NCBI GenBank assembly: GCA_020442165.1
Contig: JAGRKV010000032.1
Span: forward strand, 1 to 64,000
Direction of reading: 5' to 3'
Length of the DNA: 64,000 bases
From: Hyphomicrobiaceae bacterium
GTDB lineage: Bacteria; Pseudomonadota; Alphaproteobacteria; Rhizobiales; Hyphomicrobiaceae
The translations under genes and the position numbers were made by a program. Positions 1 through 8,348 of this stretch are shown piece after piece. The notes below the pieces were generated by a model, which saw only the letters and a list, made by a program, of their open reading frames with translations, did not search any database and had not been told where the DNA came from. Each line of letters begins with the position of its first letter. Positions within the stretch are counted from its first letter, which is position 1.

Positions 1-89
1 GACGTAACGTCACTTCCTGACGCCAGACGAACCTCGATCTCGCGCAACAGCTTCAGTATGTCCTCGTCGGAATGCCGCTTCCGGGCCAT
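1..89 (-). CDS. IS3-family transposase OrfA, N-terminal part only
   Basis: The first 29 residues read MARKRHSDEDILKLLREIEV and then RLASGSDVT before the window ends. This basic start leading into a first helix is characteristic of OrfA of IS3-family elements, whose helix-turn-helix and leucine zipper bind the element ends; OrfB with the DDE catalytic domain is usually made by frameshifting and would lie to the left. The start is supported by a GAGAGGAG ribosome site eight or so bases upstream. Whether the element is intact cannot be judged from this fragment. Confidence 0.7.
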   Translation of the reverse strand, partial: MARKRHSDEDILKLLREIEVRLASGSDVT

Positions 90-144
90 CGTTCGCTCCT
101 CTCAAAGGTCGAAACATGATGGCCCAGACTGAGGGGGCTGGACA
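1..144 (-). mobile_element. End of an IS3-type insertion sequence, running off the left edge
   Basis: The transposase start at 1-89 is followed outward by a short untranslated leader and a terminal sequence that on the minus strand begins TGTCCAGCCCCCTCAG at position 144. A TG-starting end about 55 bases ahead of orfA is typical of IS3-family elements. The open frame at 145 onward begins exactly at this boundary, as if the element had inserted into an older gene. The other inverted repeat and the target duplication lie outside the window, so the boundary is inferred from one side only. Confidence 0.6.
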
Positions 145-510
145 CTGGCCCTCGCCAACGGCCTGCTTGTGGTTGCGTTGGCGACCGGTGTCTACAAGCC
201 TTCATTAAATCTTGGCGATGTTGGCGATGTCCAGCTGAACCCTTTTGCTCCTGGGGAGTCGGTTCCGGTCAAACCAGGCGAAGATATATTCACTCGCGAC
301 GGGATTATCGTTCCCGATGGGGGTGCAGTGGATGATTTCAAACTGCCGGCGCGGCGGTTTCAGTCGATGGAATGTTGGAAGGTGAGATCAAGTCGTGCAC
401 ACGAAGGTCACGGATCGCTCCCTATTCTCGAGTGTGCATTCCCTGGACGCTTACAGAACTTCCCTGCTCCGCTCGCAAGATTCCCTGTTCCGTCGGCAGG
501 GAATTCCTGA
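145..510 (+). pseudogene. Remnant open frame next to the insertion sequence
   Basis: The frame is open from the insertion-sequence boundary to a TGA at 508-510 and has no credible start codon or ribosome site of its own. Its first part reads like a real protein tail (a hydrophobic LLVVALATG stretch, then a Pro-, Gly- and Asp-rich segment). From about 418 it runs into the 21-bp tandem repeat and becomes low-complexity. I read it as the 3' part of a gene cut by the insertion, with the repeat fused on. The family is not recognised, and it may be entirely non-functional. Confidence 0.3.
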
Positions 511-522
511 CCTAACCGACGG
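418..522. repeat. 21-bp tandem repeat with a TTCCCTG core
   Basis: TTCCCTG occurs at 439, 460 and 481, exactly 21 bases apart. Degenerate units lie before (CTCCCTA at 418) and after (AATTCCT at 502), giving about five units. Because 21 is a multiple of three, both strands stay open across it: the plus strand encodes repeated Phe-Pro heptads and the minus strand repeated Glu-Gln-Gly or Val-Gln-Gly heptads. Each unit varies outside the core, so this is an old array rather than a recent expansion. Confidence 0.7.
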
Positions 523-1100
523 AAATCGCGTTGGAACTTGGCGTCTCTCTGGCCGGAAAGCTACGTGAATCGGCGAAAATGGCCAGAGACGGCCACGTTC
601 ACGACTGCCTCCACCACCATTTCTCCTAGCGTGAAGCCGCCTACCAATCCATCGCGCGGATTGCGGTCGGGGGCTGCGCTTTTCACCAACGCAATTTCAT
701 CGCGCTTGCTAGGTTCGCCTCGCTCGCCGGCTGCTACCGCAAGATTACTTTTTCCCGTTTTCGAGGGCACTGAGGGGCGTCAACCGAATTTCCCCCTGCG
801 GCAGGCTCTCGCCATCTGGGGGAAAGCAAAAAATTGACATTGCGATGCCGGGCTCACTTCCACTTCAAGGTGGAAATCTCTAGACCTTGCCCTGCCGTTG
901 TTTTCAGAATGAACCGTCTGCAAATCAGTTGAGCATGCTTAATGGCCTCGCCTGACATCAGGCTCGGCCCTCTGAAAATCCGCTCTGGCATCGCAGATGA
1001 TCGGATTCTAAGTTTCGTGACTTTCACAACGACGTGGCAACACCCGTGGCCATTTATCACTAGAACACCGCTCATCGTGCTCGCTGCAATCCGGATCTAA
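511..1100. other. Non-coding or decayed stretch
   Basis: No frame here has both a plausible start and protein-like composition. The open stretches on either strand are short, arginine-rich or cysteine-rich and lack ribosome sites. Together with the insertion-sequence end and the tandem repeat, this suggests decayed accessory DNA between the element and the AEC transporter gene. The promoter of that gene should lie in the last 100 bases, but I see no convincing -35/-10 pair. Confidence 0.5.
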
Positions 1101-2042
1101 ATGGCTTCCGTTCTCACCATCGTGGCGCCCGTGTTTGGCCTGATCGCCATCGGCTATCTCGCCGGGCGCTGGAAAATCGTTTCGCAGTCGGCCGCCCAAG
1201 GCATTTCGGAATTCGCGTTCACCCTGGCCATTCCAGCACTGCTGTGCCGCACGATTGCGACGATGGAAATTGGAAGCCTTTCGCCGCTCAGCATCTGGGG
1301 AAGCTTTTATGCGGCGGGTCTTATGACCTGGCTTGCAGCGACGCTGGCGACGCTATTCGTATTGAAGCGGCCGGCCGCCGACGCGCCGGCGATTGCCATG
1401 ACCTCGACCTTCGGCAACACAATCATGCTCGGGTTGCCGCTGTCGATGGGCGTCTACGGGACTCCAGCCACTGCAATCATCGCGATCATCCTATCCATTC
1501 ACGCGCCGACGTGGTGGCTGATCGGCATGCTTCACGCGCAGGCTGGCGGCGACTATTCCGGGCAGAGCCGCATGGCCATCGCTCGGGGAGCGGTTCTGGA
1601 TCTCGTGCGCAATCCGATCGTGCTCGGCATCCTGGCTGGGGCATCGTGGCGGCTGACCGGACTGACACTACCTAGCGCATTGGACCGGCTGCTACTGCTC
1701 ATGGCACAGGCGGGCGTGCCGACGGCGCTGGTGGCCCTGGGGCTTTCGCTGCTGGGATTTGGCATCAAGGGGCAGGTGGCGACACTGGCCACGGCTATTG
1801 GACTGAAGCTACTCTGGATGCCGGGGCTGGCGTGGCTCCTTGCAACATATGTGTTCGAGTTGGACAACGTGGCACGCGGTGTCATCGTCATCATGGCCGC
1901 CATGCCAACCGGTGCCAACGCCTTCCTGTTCGCGAGCCGGCTTGGCAGGGCTGTCGATTCGACATCAGGAGCGGTTGCGCTCGGCACGCTGCTCGCATCC
2001 GGAACTGCCGCGGTGCTCGTCAGTCTCCTTCACGGTGGTTGA
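1101..2042 (+). CDS. AEC-family (auxin efflux carrier type) membrane transporter
   Basis: The 313-residue protein is almost wholly hydrophobic, with about ten predicted membrane helices in two halves, the fold of the AEC branch of the bile/arsenite/riboflavin transporter superfamily. Family features are an N-terminal VAPVFGLIAIGYLAGR helix, an FAFTLAIPALL helix with its conserved proline, the TFGNTIMLGLPL segment and a C-terminal MPTGANAFLFA segment. Bacterial members export or take up organic acids such as malate or malonate; the substrate here cannot be told. Length matches the family. It starts at ATG with only a weak ribosome site and stands alone, flanked by decayed DNA and a palindromic repeat. 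Confidence 0.85.
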   Translation: MASVLTIVAPVFGLIAIGYLAGRWKIVSQSAAQGISEFAFTLAIPALLCRTIATMEIGSLSPLSIWGSFYAAGLMTWLAATLATLFVLKRPAADAPAIAMTSTFGNTIMLGLPLSMGVYGTPATAIIAIILSIHAPTWWLIGMLHAQAGGDYSGQSRMAIARGAVLDLVRNPIVLGILAGASWRLTGLTLPSALDRLLLLMAQAGVPTALVALGLSLLGFGIKGQVATLATAIGLKLLWMPGLAWLLATYVFELDNVARGVIVIMAAMPTGANAFLFASRLGRAVDSTSGAVALGTLLASGTAAVLVSLLHGG

Positions 2043-2158
2043 GGCACCTCACTCCCGCGGTGGAGCCGGCGTATGCGCGAACCATATATCCATGCGAATT
2101 GGTGAAGTACTTGCGGGCTCATCGAATGATGACGCCTATAGTGGGTTCGCTTTCAACA

Positions 2159-2240
2159 GGCTCGGGAACACGCTCAATCTTTACGTCTCGAGCATGTTCT
2201 TCACGCTGAACCGCTGCACACTTCAGCTAAACATGCTTTA
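2159..2240. repeat. Palindromic repeat family 1, copy A
   Basis: The core 2191-2237 reads AGCATGTTC...AACATGCT: outer arms pair, then CACGCTGAA pairs partly with TTCAGC around an apical loop. An upstream flank with GGGAACACGCTCAATC is shared with the other copies (12688, 18312 and 26540 regions). The trailing TTTAG contains the TAA stop codon of the minus-strand gene at 2238-2876. See the findings for the comparison of all copies. Confidence 0.75.
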
Positions 2241-2876
2241 GGCGGCAACGCGCGCAGCAACAGCGATATTGGACCTGCTGCCCTTCACCACTGTCAGACG
2301 CGCTACTTCGCCCAGAGCCGGCTTCCGCTTCATGACGCCGTCAAGCTCGGCAAGCAGCTGTTCCATTGCGTAGCTTGCCACATCCAGCTTTTCCGCGGCA
2401 GCGGCGTGAACCTTGCGCACCGAATTCGTACCGAGGATCGCCCGCGATACGGTAGCAGCCGCCCGCTCCCACTGCATTTCCGCTGTGAGGTGCGCAGCCA
2501 CTTCGCCTGCCACAACGCCCCGTCTGGGTTGCGCATGCGCATTGCGCGAGGACTTCGCAACGGTGGCGGCTGGCCGCACAAGCAGGGCTCTGATGGAATA
2601 GCGGATCGAACCGACAGCGGCTTCTGCCGCACCGATCGCTGTCCTGATGATTTCGGCCATCTGTTCGCGCACCACAGCAAGTGGCCGCGCGTTGGCAAGG
2701 AATGGATCGTTCCCTGGTGAACGCCTCGGCGCCGCATCGCCAAACAAGGCGGTTCGGACCCAGCCAAACGACATCGAGACCGTTCGCGTCAGCCAGAACC
2801 CCAGAACTGCCATGCTGACCGCCACGGCGACGACCAGAGACAGTTCTGCAGCGGTTGGGAGGATGGCAGCTTCCAT
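2238..2876 (-). CDS. Hypothetical protein with one N-terminal membrane helix
   Basis: This 212-residue protein has a single strongly hydrophobic segment at residues 9-31. A long cytoplasmic, alanine- and arginine-rich part follows that should be mostly helical. Codon use is normal for the region and the frame is long, so I take it as a real gene. No enzymatic motif is visible and the family is not recognised. Its TAA stop codon lies inside palindromic repeat copy A, so the last codons may have been set by the repeat's arrival. It is preceded by about 260 bases without a gene, which should hold its promoter. Confidence 0.55.
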   Translation of the reverse strand: MEAAILPTAAELSLVVAVAVSMAVLGFWLTRTVSMSFGWVRTALFGDAAPRRSPGNDPFLANARPLAVVREQMAEIIRTAIGAAEAAVGSIRYSIRALLVRPAATVAKSSRNAHAQPRRGVVAGEVAAHLTAEMQWERAAATVSRAILGTNSVRKVHAAAAEKLDVASYAMEQLLAELDGVMKRKPALGEVARLTVVKGSRSNIAVAARVAA

Positions 2877-3140
2877 GTCGGCCGTTTCACATTTTTCAGG
2901 TGCGCAAAAAGCAAAATGAGCTTATTCGCCAAAAAAGACAACGTCTAATCGAGGCGAAACACCGCAAGGAATGTACCATGCCGAAAAATGCGGCGAAACC
3001 GAAATGGCACGAATAACTCCTGGCGCGGAACAGGATAATAAATGGTTAACGCCAGCGCTTTCTCCCATTTCTAGATGCGGCCTCATTCTGAGGGCTCATC
3101 GCCAAATATCGCCGCCGGCATCGCGTTTTCAGGGCATAAA

Positions 3141-3818
3141 CTATTCCTTATGACTTTCCGTCGACGTCATGGAAATGGAACGATCCGAGGTTTCAAAGCG
3201 GAAATGACCGGTGATCTTTTCTGAAAAAAGCCAGTCTTCCTCGGCAACACCCCAGCCGCGATTGTGAATAATAAGCGGGACCCCGGCAGCGTTTTTGCGA
3301 TCGGAAACAATGGCTATATGGGTCTTGGAGAAGCGGCCGTCCGGTAGATGATAGGTGACAATATCTCCCGCGGCGTAGTCGTCTGGCCTGGTTGTCGCCG
3401 GCAAGGAGCGGCCCTTTCGGGCGAAGAACGCCTTGAGCACGGGGACGCGGCGATGATCGATATTGGTGTCGCCTGAGCCGACGCCGGCCTGATGCACCAG
3501 CACCTGCAAATCAGTTCCCAGGGCGCGATAGGCGCGAACGACGACGTCCGTACAAACGCCGTAGTACCAGGGCACGTCGCCATTGGGGTATTCGATCTTG
3601 CGATAGGCCGGGTTGTAGATGACGGGGAACCAGGTTTGCTTTCTTGCCGCTGCCGCGAGTCTAACGCCGAAGCTCGGTTCTACATTCTTAGTTGTGCCTG
3701 CATCTGCCTGGGCTGTTGTTGCCATGAGCATTGCAACCGCGAGCAGCACTAAGCAGACAACGCCCATCGGCGGCAGGCGGCCGCGCTGCCGGGCCTGGGT
3801 GTCAGCGACCATCGGCAT
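3141..3818 (-). CDS. DUF1287 family secreted protein, short paralogue
   Basis: After a signal-anchor stretch (residues about 18-38) the protein carries a complete DUF1287 domain. Visible landmarks are YGVCTDVVVRAYRALG with a conserved cysteine near residue 89, SGDTNIDHRR, the AGDIVTYHLPDGR loop, HIAIVSD with a histidine near 167, and the HNRGWG end motif. The family (E. coli YijF) has an NlpC/P60-like arrangement of Cys and His, so a periplasmic cysteine hydrolase role is possible but unproven. I chose the ATG at 3818 because GAAGG precedes it; an in-frame ATG at 3887 would add 23 residues without a ribosome site. A longer paralogue lies just upstream at 4046. Confidence 0.8.
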   Translation of the reverse strand: MPMVADTQARQRGRLPPMGVVCLVLLAVAMLMATTAQADAGTTKNVEPSFGVRLAAAARKQTWFPVIYNPAYRKIEYPNGDVPWYYGVCTDVVVRAYRALGTDLQVLVHQAGVGSGDTNIDHRRVPVLKAFFARKGRSLPATTRPDDYAAGDIVTYHLPDGRFSKTHIAIVSDRKNAAGVPLIIHNRGWGVAEEDWLFSEKITGHFRFETSDRSISMTSTESHKE

Positions 3819-4045
3819 ATTTGCCTTCGACTCCTCTTTCGCGTGAGCGATCCGTTGTGTCGGAGCGCCCATTCGCCGTTCGGGCATCGCTTCGCGCTCA
3901 GCGAAGCTTGCTTTCCTCGAAGCGATTCTGGTGGGATCAAACCAGGAAAGATTGCCAAAACGATGATGGAGCCCAGCGCTCTGTCAGCGCGACGGCAGAA
4001 ATGACTTTCGCGATTCTCATAGGAGGGGGATTCGAGCGCGCCTTA

Positions 4046-5671
4046 TCAGCGTGACGCAGACAGCGCGCGGGCAGCGGCTTGAGATACAGACGCCGTGCGT
4101 GCGGTGCCTGCCTTGCGCTGCGGAGGCGCCGCCAGCCGGGCAGAAGCGGATGCACGCCTCTCAGCATTACCATCAACGGCGCGCACAGGGGCGACGCCTT
4201 CCACACCCGCGTAACGATAATGGCCGGTGATGCGGTCGACGAACAGAGCATCCTCCAACTGCGGGCCCCACCCCCGGTTGTGCAGGATCATGGGCCGCCC
4301 GGATGGAGCAACAACGTCGCTCACGATGGCTATGTGCGAACGGGAAGACGACCCGGTGTTTTGCGGTCGTGCATAGGTGACGATGTCGCCTGGAAGAAAG
4401 TCCTCGGCGTAGCTTGTCACCGGAAGGTTTTCGCCGACGCGCGCGAAAAAGCGCCTCAGCGTTTCGGTCCGGCGATGATCGATATTGCGGTCGCCCGATC
4501 CTACGCGCGCCTTCTGCACCGCGACCTGGAGATCGATGCCCAGCGCGCGATAGGCACGGATGACGACATCGGTACAGACACCGTAGAGCGGCGGTACATC
4601 TCCGCGCGGATAGGTAATGCTTCTGTAGGCGTCATCGTAGATGACGAAGCTCGATAGCTGGCGCCGTGCCGCCTCCGCCAGCCGGGCGCCAAATGATGCG
4701 TCGGGCGTGCTCGCCAGCAGAATGGCCCCACCGCTCGCGACCTGAGCCGCGGCGACCTTTTCAAGCCGTTTTTCGTATCCCAGCTCACACCGCTCATCGA
4801 GCGCCACGCGGCCATTATTGGTCCAAAGGTGCTCGTCGTAAGCGTCCAGCTGCACCAGACCGCCTGTGCCCAGCAGCGCCCGTGGCGCGGGTGCTGCCGC
4901 CTGGAGAGATACCGTGACGAGGCCTGGCGCGGTCGCTGCCAATGCTTGTGGCGACAGTGCTGCTATCTCATTCGCGGCGGGCGCAGTGGCAACCGGCGGC
5001 GCGCCTGACGCTACAGCAGGCTGCAGTTTTGTCATGACGGGCATGATCGATTGCGGTAACCACGCCGCCTGACGTGTTAAATCCGTTGAGCGGCTGGCTG
5101 CGATCACCGTTCCCTGCCGGACAAGTCGCGCGGTACCGGCACCATCAGGCGCGCGCGAGGCAGAAATCTCAGCACGAATGCCAGCTCCATCCGGAGATGC
5201 AATCACGGAGGGACGTGCCAGCGGCGCAAGTGCTGTTTGCTGTGCGCCATCGTTTGTGGCCGGCAGCATGACCGGCGGCACTGGCCGTGCAATCAGCGCT
5301 CGCAAGTGACGGCTGATCTGGGCGCTCTGATTGACGGCAATAGCCATCGCCAGAATGAAGAACGGCGCCAGCAGCAGGACGGCCACTTCACGATCTTCCG
5401 GCTCAAGCGGCAATGCGCGGGTGATCGCACGCGGCATGCCACGCACCCAGCGTGCCGTCGACCGACTGGCTGCCGCGCCTGCCTCGCGCCAACGCACGAA
5501 GCTGTCCGTGATGACATAACCGCGCCCCGCCTCTTGCCGGATGGTGGCGTTGGCGCCTACCCGACGCGATGGCGCATTTGCACGCGAAGGCACTCGCTGC
5601 GACGTGAGCGTCGCTGCTGTGCTCTGCCGTCTGGCCTTCGCCTTCGGCTTGCGGTGCTTCGCCTTTTTCAT
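4046..5671 (-). CDS. DUF1287 family protein, long membrane-anchored paralogue
   Basis: At 541 residues this is far longer than usual DUF1287 proteins. It opens with a very basic stretch (MKKAKHRKPKAKARR), has one membrane helix near residues 96-114, then about 200 residues of Ala/Pro-rich linker. The C-terminal domain (about 325-480) matches its neighbour at 3141: GVCTDVVIRAYRALG with the conserved Cys near 366, GSGDRNIDHRR, HIAIVSD and HNRGWG. A poorly conserved basic tail follows. The domain should face the periplasm on a flexible tether. The ATG at 5671 follows a G-rich leader; an in-frame TTG at 5764 is less likely. The pair arose by duplication and may act on envelope polymers. Confidence 0.75.
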   Translation of the reverse strand: MKKAKHRKPKAKARRQSTAATLTSQRVPSRANAPSRRVGANATIRQEAGRGYVITDSFVRWREAGAAASRSTARWVRGMPRAITRALPLEPEDREVAVLLLAPFFILAMAIAVNQSAQISRHLRALIARPVPPVMLPATNDGAQQTALAPLARPSVIASPDGAGIRAEISASRAPDGAGTARLVRQGTVIAASRSTDLTRQAAWLPQSIMPVMTKLQPAVASGAPPVATAPAANEIAALSPQALAATAPGLVTVSLQAAAPAPRALLGTGGLVQLDAYDEHLWTNNGRVALDERCELGYEKRLEKVAAAQVASGGAILLASTPDASFGARLAEAARRQLSSFVIYDDAYRSITYPRGDVPPLYGVCTDVVIRAYRALGIDLQVAVQKARVGSGDRNIDHRRTETLRRFFARVGENLPVTSYAEDFLPGDIVTYARPQNTGSSSRSHIAIVSDVVAPSGRPMILHNRGWGPQLEDALFVDRITGHYRYAGVEGVAPVRAVDGNAERRASASARLAAPPQRKAGTARTASVSQAAARALSASR

Positions 5672-5849
5672 GCCCCCGCCACACCCGCTGGGTCGGACGA
5701 TGTTCTCAAACTGGCTGCCCGTGCCGCAGTGCTCTGATGCGCGGCCTAGCGACCTTCCACTCAAAATTAATCATACGACCTAAATAGTTAACAACGCAAA
5801 CAGATCTATGGCTGCAGATCGACGGCATATTGTGAGTTGCCGAACGGCA

Positions 5850-6779
5850 TCATTCTGCTCGGGGGGCGGTCTGAAGGCCCAGCATCTGGCGCACTTCCTC
5901 GGGTGTGACACCAGCCCTGCGCAGATCCTTGAGGCGCGGAGCGCCCATGCTCTTCGCCAGCTTGCGGCCATCGGGTCCGAGCAGCAACTGGTGGTGGTGA
6001 TAGACCGGCTCCGGCAGATCCAGCAGTACCTGCAACAAGCGGTGCAGGTCGGTTGCGGGGTAGAGGTCCTGGCCGCGCGTGACGTGCGTGACCGCCTGAC
6101 GCGCATCGTCGACGACGACGGAGAGGTGGTAGCTGGTGGGCGTGTCCTTCCGCACAAGAACAACGTCGCCCCAGCGAGCCGGATTGGCCACGATACGGCT
6201 GATCGCGCCTCCAGCAGAGATTTCGTGGAAGGTGAGCTGAAGGCCCGACAGCCGCTCATCGGCAATTGCGAGCGCACGTTCCATGTCGAGGCGATAGGCT
6301 GGGCGTTCGCCGGCGGCGATCCGCCGGGCGAACTCCTCGCCGCTCATCGCCTTGTGCAGGCCCGGATAGAGCGGCGCGCCATCGGGGTCGCGCTCTTCGG
6401 GTCTACCGGCGGCAACCCTGGCCGCAACCCCGACAGCGATTTCGCTCCTGGTTGCAAAACATGGGTAGAGCACACCCAGGGCGGCGAGTTGGTCAGCAGC
6501 GCGCCTGTAGACATCGAAGTGCTCGGACTGGCGAAGCACGGGCTCCTCCCATTTCAACCCGAGCCAAGCCAGGTCGTCGAGGATGGAGCTTTCAAAATCC
6601 GGGCGTGCGCGCGACTGGTCGATATTCTCGATGCGAACGAGAAAGCGGCCACCGGTGCGGCGGGCCCAGTCATGGCCAACGATCGCCGACAGCGCGTGAC
6701 CCAGATGCAGCTCACCATTTGGGCTCGGCGCAAAGCGGAAGACCGGCTGCAAACCGCTTTCATTCCGGTGCGGTTTCAT
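5850..6779 (-). CDS. gluQ: Glutamyl-Q tRNA(Asp) synthetase
   Basis: The enzyme activates glutamate and attaches it to the queuosine of tRNA(Asp). The 309-residue length fits GluQRS, which is the catalytic half of glutamyl-tRNA synthetase without the anticodon-binding domain. The HIGH-type motif is in FAPSPNGELHLGHA (residues 17-30), RIENIDQSRARP follows, and the KMSKS-type loop is degenerate (GRKLAKSMG near 275). The zinc site of the E. coli enzyme is not kept: only one cysteine (YPCFATRSE) remains of the usual cluster. It lies 78 bases downstream of the secreted-protein gene at 6858 on the same strand. Confidence 0.9.
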   Translation of the reverse strand: MKPHRNESGLQPVFRFAPSPNGELHLGHALSAIVGHDWARRTGGRFLVRIENIDQSRARPDFESSILDDLAWLGLKWEEPVLRQSEHFDVYRRAADQLAALGVLYPCFATRSEIAVGVAARVAAGRPEERDPDGAPLYPGLHKAMSGEEFARRIAAGERPAYRLDMERALAIADERLSGLQLTFHEISAGGAISRIVANPARWGDVVLVRKDTPTSYHLSVVVDDARQAVTHVTRGQDLYPATDLHRLLQVLLDLPEPVYHHHQLLLGPDGRKLAKSMGAPRLKDLRRAGVTPEEVRQMLGLQTAPRAE

Positions 6780-6857
6780 CGCGTTCCCGTTCCGTTACGC
6801 CTGGCGTGATCTCGCCAGCGTTGCTGCGCCCGGGAATAGCGGAAGGTGCGCTGGCGC

Positions 6858-7439
6858 TCAACAAGAGCCTTCGACGCTGCGACTTGGCCGGAATGTGGGT
6901 GCGATAGATTCAAGTATGCGACTGTAGTAGCGGCTTTGCGCTCGAGGATAGAGCATTGCCCAACTGGTGATGCGCCGTCCGCCGCAGGTGAATGAAACTC
7001 GTTCGTAAAATTCGGTATCGTCGCGGACACCGGAAAGCACAAACCAACTCCTGCGGACCGGCGCATAGTCCACTGTGGCGCCCTGGTAGCTGGTCGTCAG
7101 GACATGCTGGCGGTAATCCTCCAGCGTGGTGCCTATTTCGTTGTCGATTGCGGCAATGAGCAGTTTAGCCATACCATCGCGCGAAACAAAAACGCGGCCC
7201 GCATCGGATGCGACGCCCGGAGCGGGCTGGAAAACGGATGCGGGATATGACAGCTCGAACCCAAGCCTTTCATGCGAGACGACCTGCCAGTTGGTCACCG
7301 GCGGCAGGCTGCTGGCGAAGGGAACGGCCTGCGCTGCGGTGAGCGCTTTAGGCTGTGCCAACACACACAGCGCCATGGCGGCGGCGATTGCAGTGACGTA
7401 CCCGAATTGGAACCTGCTGGATTGGGAGCGGAGTATCAT
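6858..7439 (-). CDS. Hypothetical secreted protein
   Basis: The 193-residue product has an N-terminal signal peptide (hydrophobic core about residues 14-30, likely cut near the AQA of TAAQAVP). The mature part reads as a compact beta-rich domain: HERLGFELSYPASVF, a GRVFVSRDGMAKLLIAA strand, and a C-terminal ARSRYY-like stretch before IAPTFRPS. This pattern occurs in unnamed alphaproteobacterial exported proteins, but I cannot assign a function. It probably forms a two-gene unit with gluQ, and faces the alkA-like gene across a 200-base divergent promoter region. Confidence 0.65.
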   Translation of the reverse strand: MILRSQSSRFQFGYVTAIAAAMALCVLAQPKALTAAQAVPFASSLPPVTNWQVVSHERLGFELSYPASVFQPAPGVASDAGRVFVSRDGMAKLLIAAIDNEIGTTLEDYRQHVLTTSYQGATVDYAPVRRSWFVLSGVRDDTEFYERVSFTCGGRRITSWAMLYPRAQSRYYSRILESIAPTFRPSRSVEGSC

Positions 7440-7642
7440 GGCATTCCCGAACCTTAAGCGCTAACACAGCTGCCAAGTGATGAGGGCTTGAAGCGCGCGA
7501 CGACGACCGGCGGACCCGCGACGGTTGTCGGGCACGCAAATGGTTCAGACGAGCCGCCACCATTCTTCTCGCATTGCTGCACCACCTGATGTGAACATGC
7601 TCAATGATAGCCCGCTCCAGCCTCCCGTCATGAATTAGTTTC

Positions 7643-8332
7643 ATGAAAGTCATTTGCTCCAGCGACGACATTCGGAAGGGCGTGCGCGCGTTGCGCCGAC
7701 GATGCCCGGTGATAGCGAAGATCCACGCACGCAACGGTGATCCGCCGTTGCGACGCCATCCCGCCGACATCGCCGGGCTGGCGCGGATCATCGTTGGGCA
7801 GCAGTTGTCGATCGCCAGTGCGGCAGCGATCTGGGCGAGGGTTGAACAATCGTTGGGTGACGTGAGCGCGGATCGCCTGGCGCGCGTGCGCGCCGAGACA
7901 CTCAAGTCGGCCGGGCTTTCCACTCCCAAGATCCGTGCATTGAAAGCGCTGGCTGAAGCGGTGCGGCGGGATGGACTCGACCTTGCCGCGTTGCAGAAGG
8001 CCAGCGACGATGACGTTCACGCGGCGTTGACGGCGGTCAGCGGCATCGGACCGTGGACCGCCGACATCTTCATCATGTTCTGCCTGGGGCGGGCCGACGC
8101 CTGGGCGGCAGGTGATCTGGCGTTGCAGGTCGGCGTTGCGCGTGCCTTCGATCTTGGCGAACGCCTGAGCGCTGAAGAGGCAAGCAAGGTTGCAGAGCGC
8201 TGGCGGCCGTGGCGCGGTGTTGCGGCGCGGCTGATCTGGGCCGACTATGCCAACCTGCGGCGGTCCGGCAGCGGCGACCCACTTGCACTGAAACTCGATA
8301 CGCCCGCACGAAAGCGAACTCTACGCGATTGA
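7643..8332 (+). CDS. DNA-3-methyladenine glycosylase II (AlkA-type)
   Basis: The 229-residue protein is an HhH-GPD DNA glycosylase that removes alkylated bases in base-excision repair. Evidence: the LARIIVGQQLSIASAAAIW helix pair, the helix-hairpin-helix LTAVSGIGPWTADIFIM, and the catalytic aspartate in WAAGDLALQVG downstream, with WRPWRGVAARLIW closing the fold as in AlkA. It lacks the N-terminal TATA-fold domain of E. coli AlkA, as in many short homologues. The esterase gene follows 16 bases later, so the two are probably co-transcribed. The start has only a weak ribosome site. Confidence 0.88.
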   Translation: MKVICSSDDIRKGVRALRRRCPVIAKIHARNGDPPLRRHPADIAGLARIIVGQQLSIASAAAIWARVEQSLGDVSADRLARVRAETLKSAGLSTPKIRALKALAEAVRRDGLDLAALQKASDDDVHAALTAVSGIGPWTADIFIMFCLGRADAWAAGDLALQVGVARAFDLGERLSAEEASKVAERWRPWRGVAARLIWADYANLRRSGSGDPLALKLDTPARKRTLRD

Positions 8333-8348
8333 CGACAGGACGACTGCA

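Noticed and set aside
561..770. Minus-strand frame of 69 codons next to the tandem repeat
   Set aside because: Contains a short protein-like stretch but is too short, without ribosome site or neighbours to support it; noted only as possible remnant.
5808..6809. A 333-codon plus-strand frame across gluQ
   Set aside because: Antisense to a gene with all its motifs intact; no ribosome site, no family resemblance.
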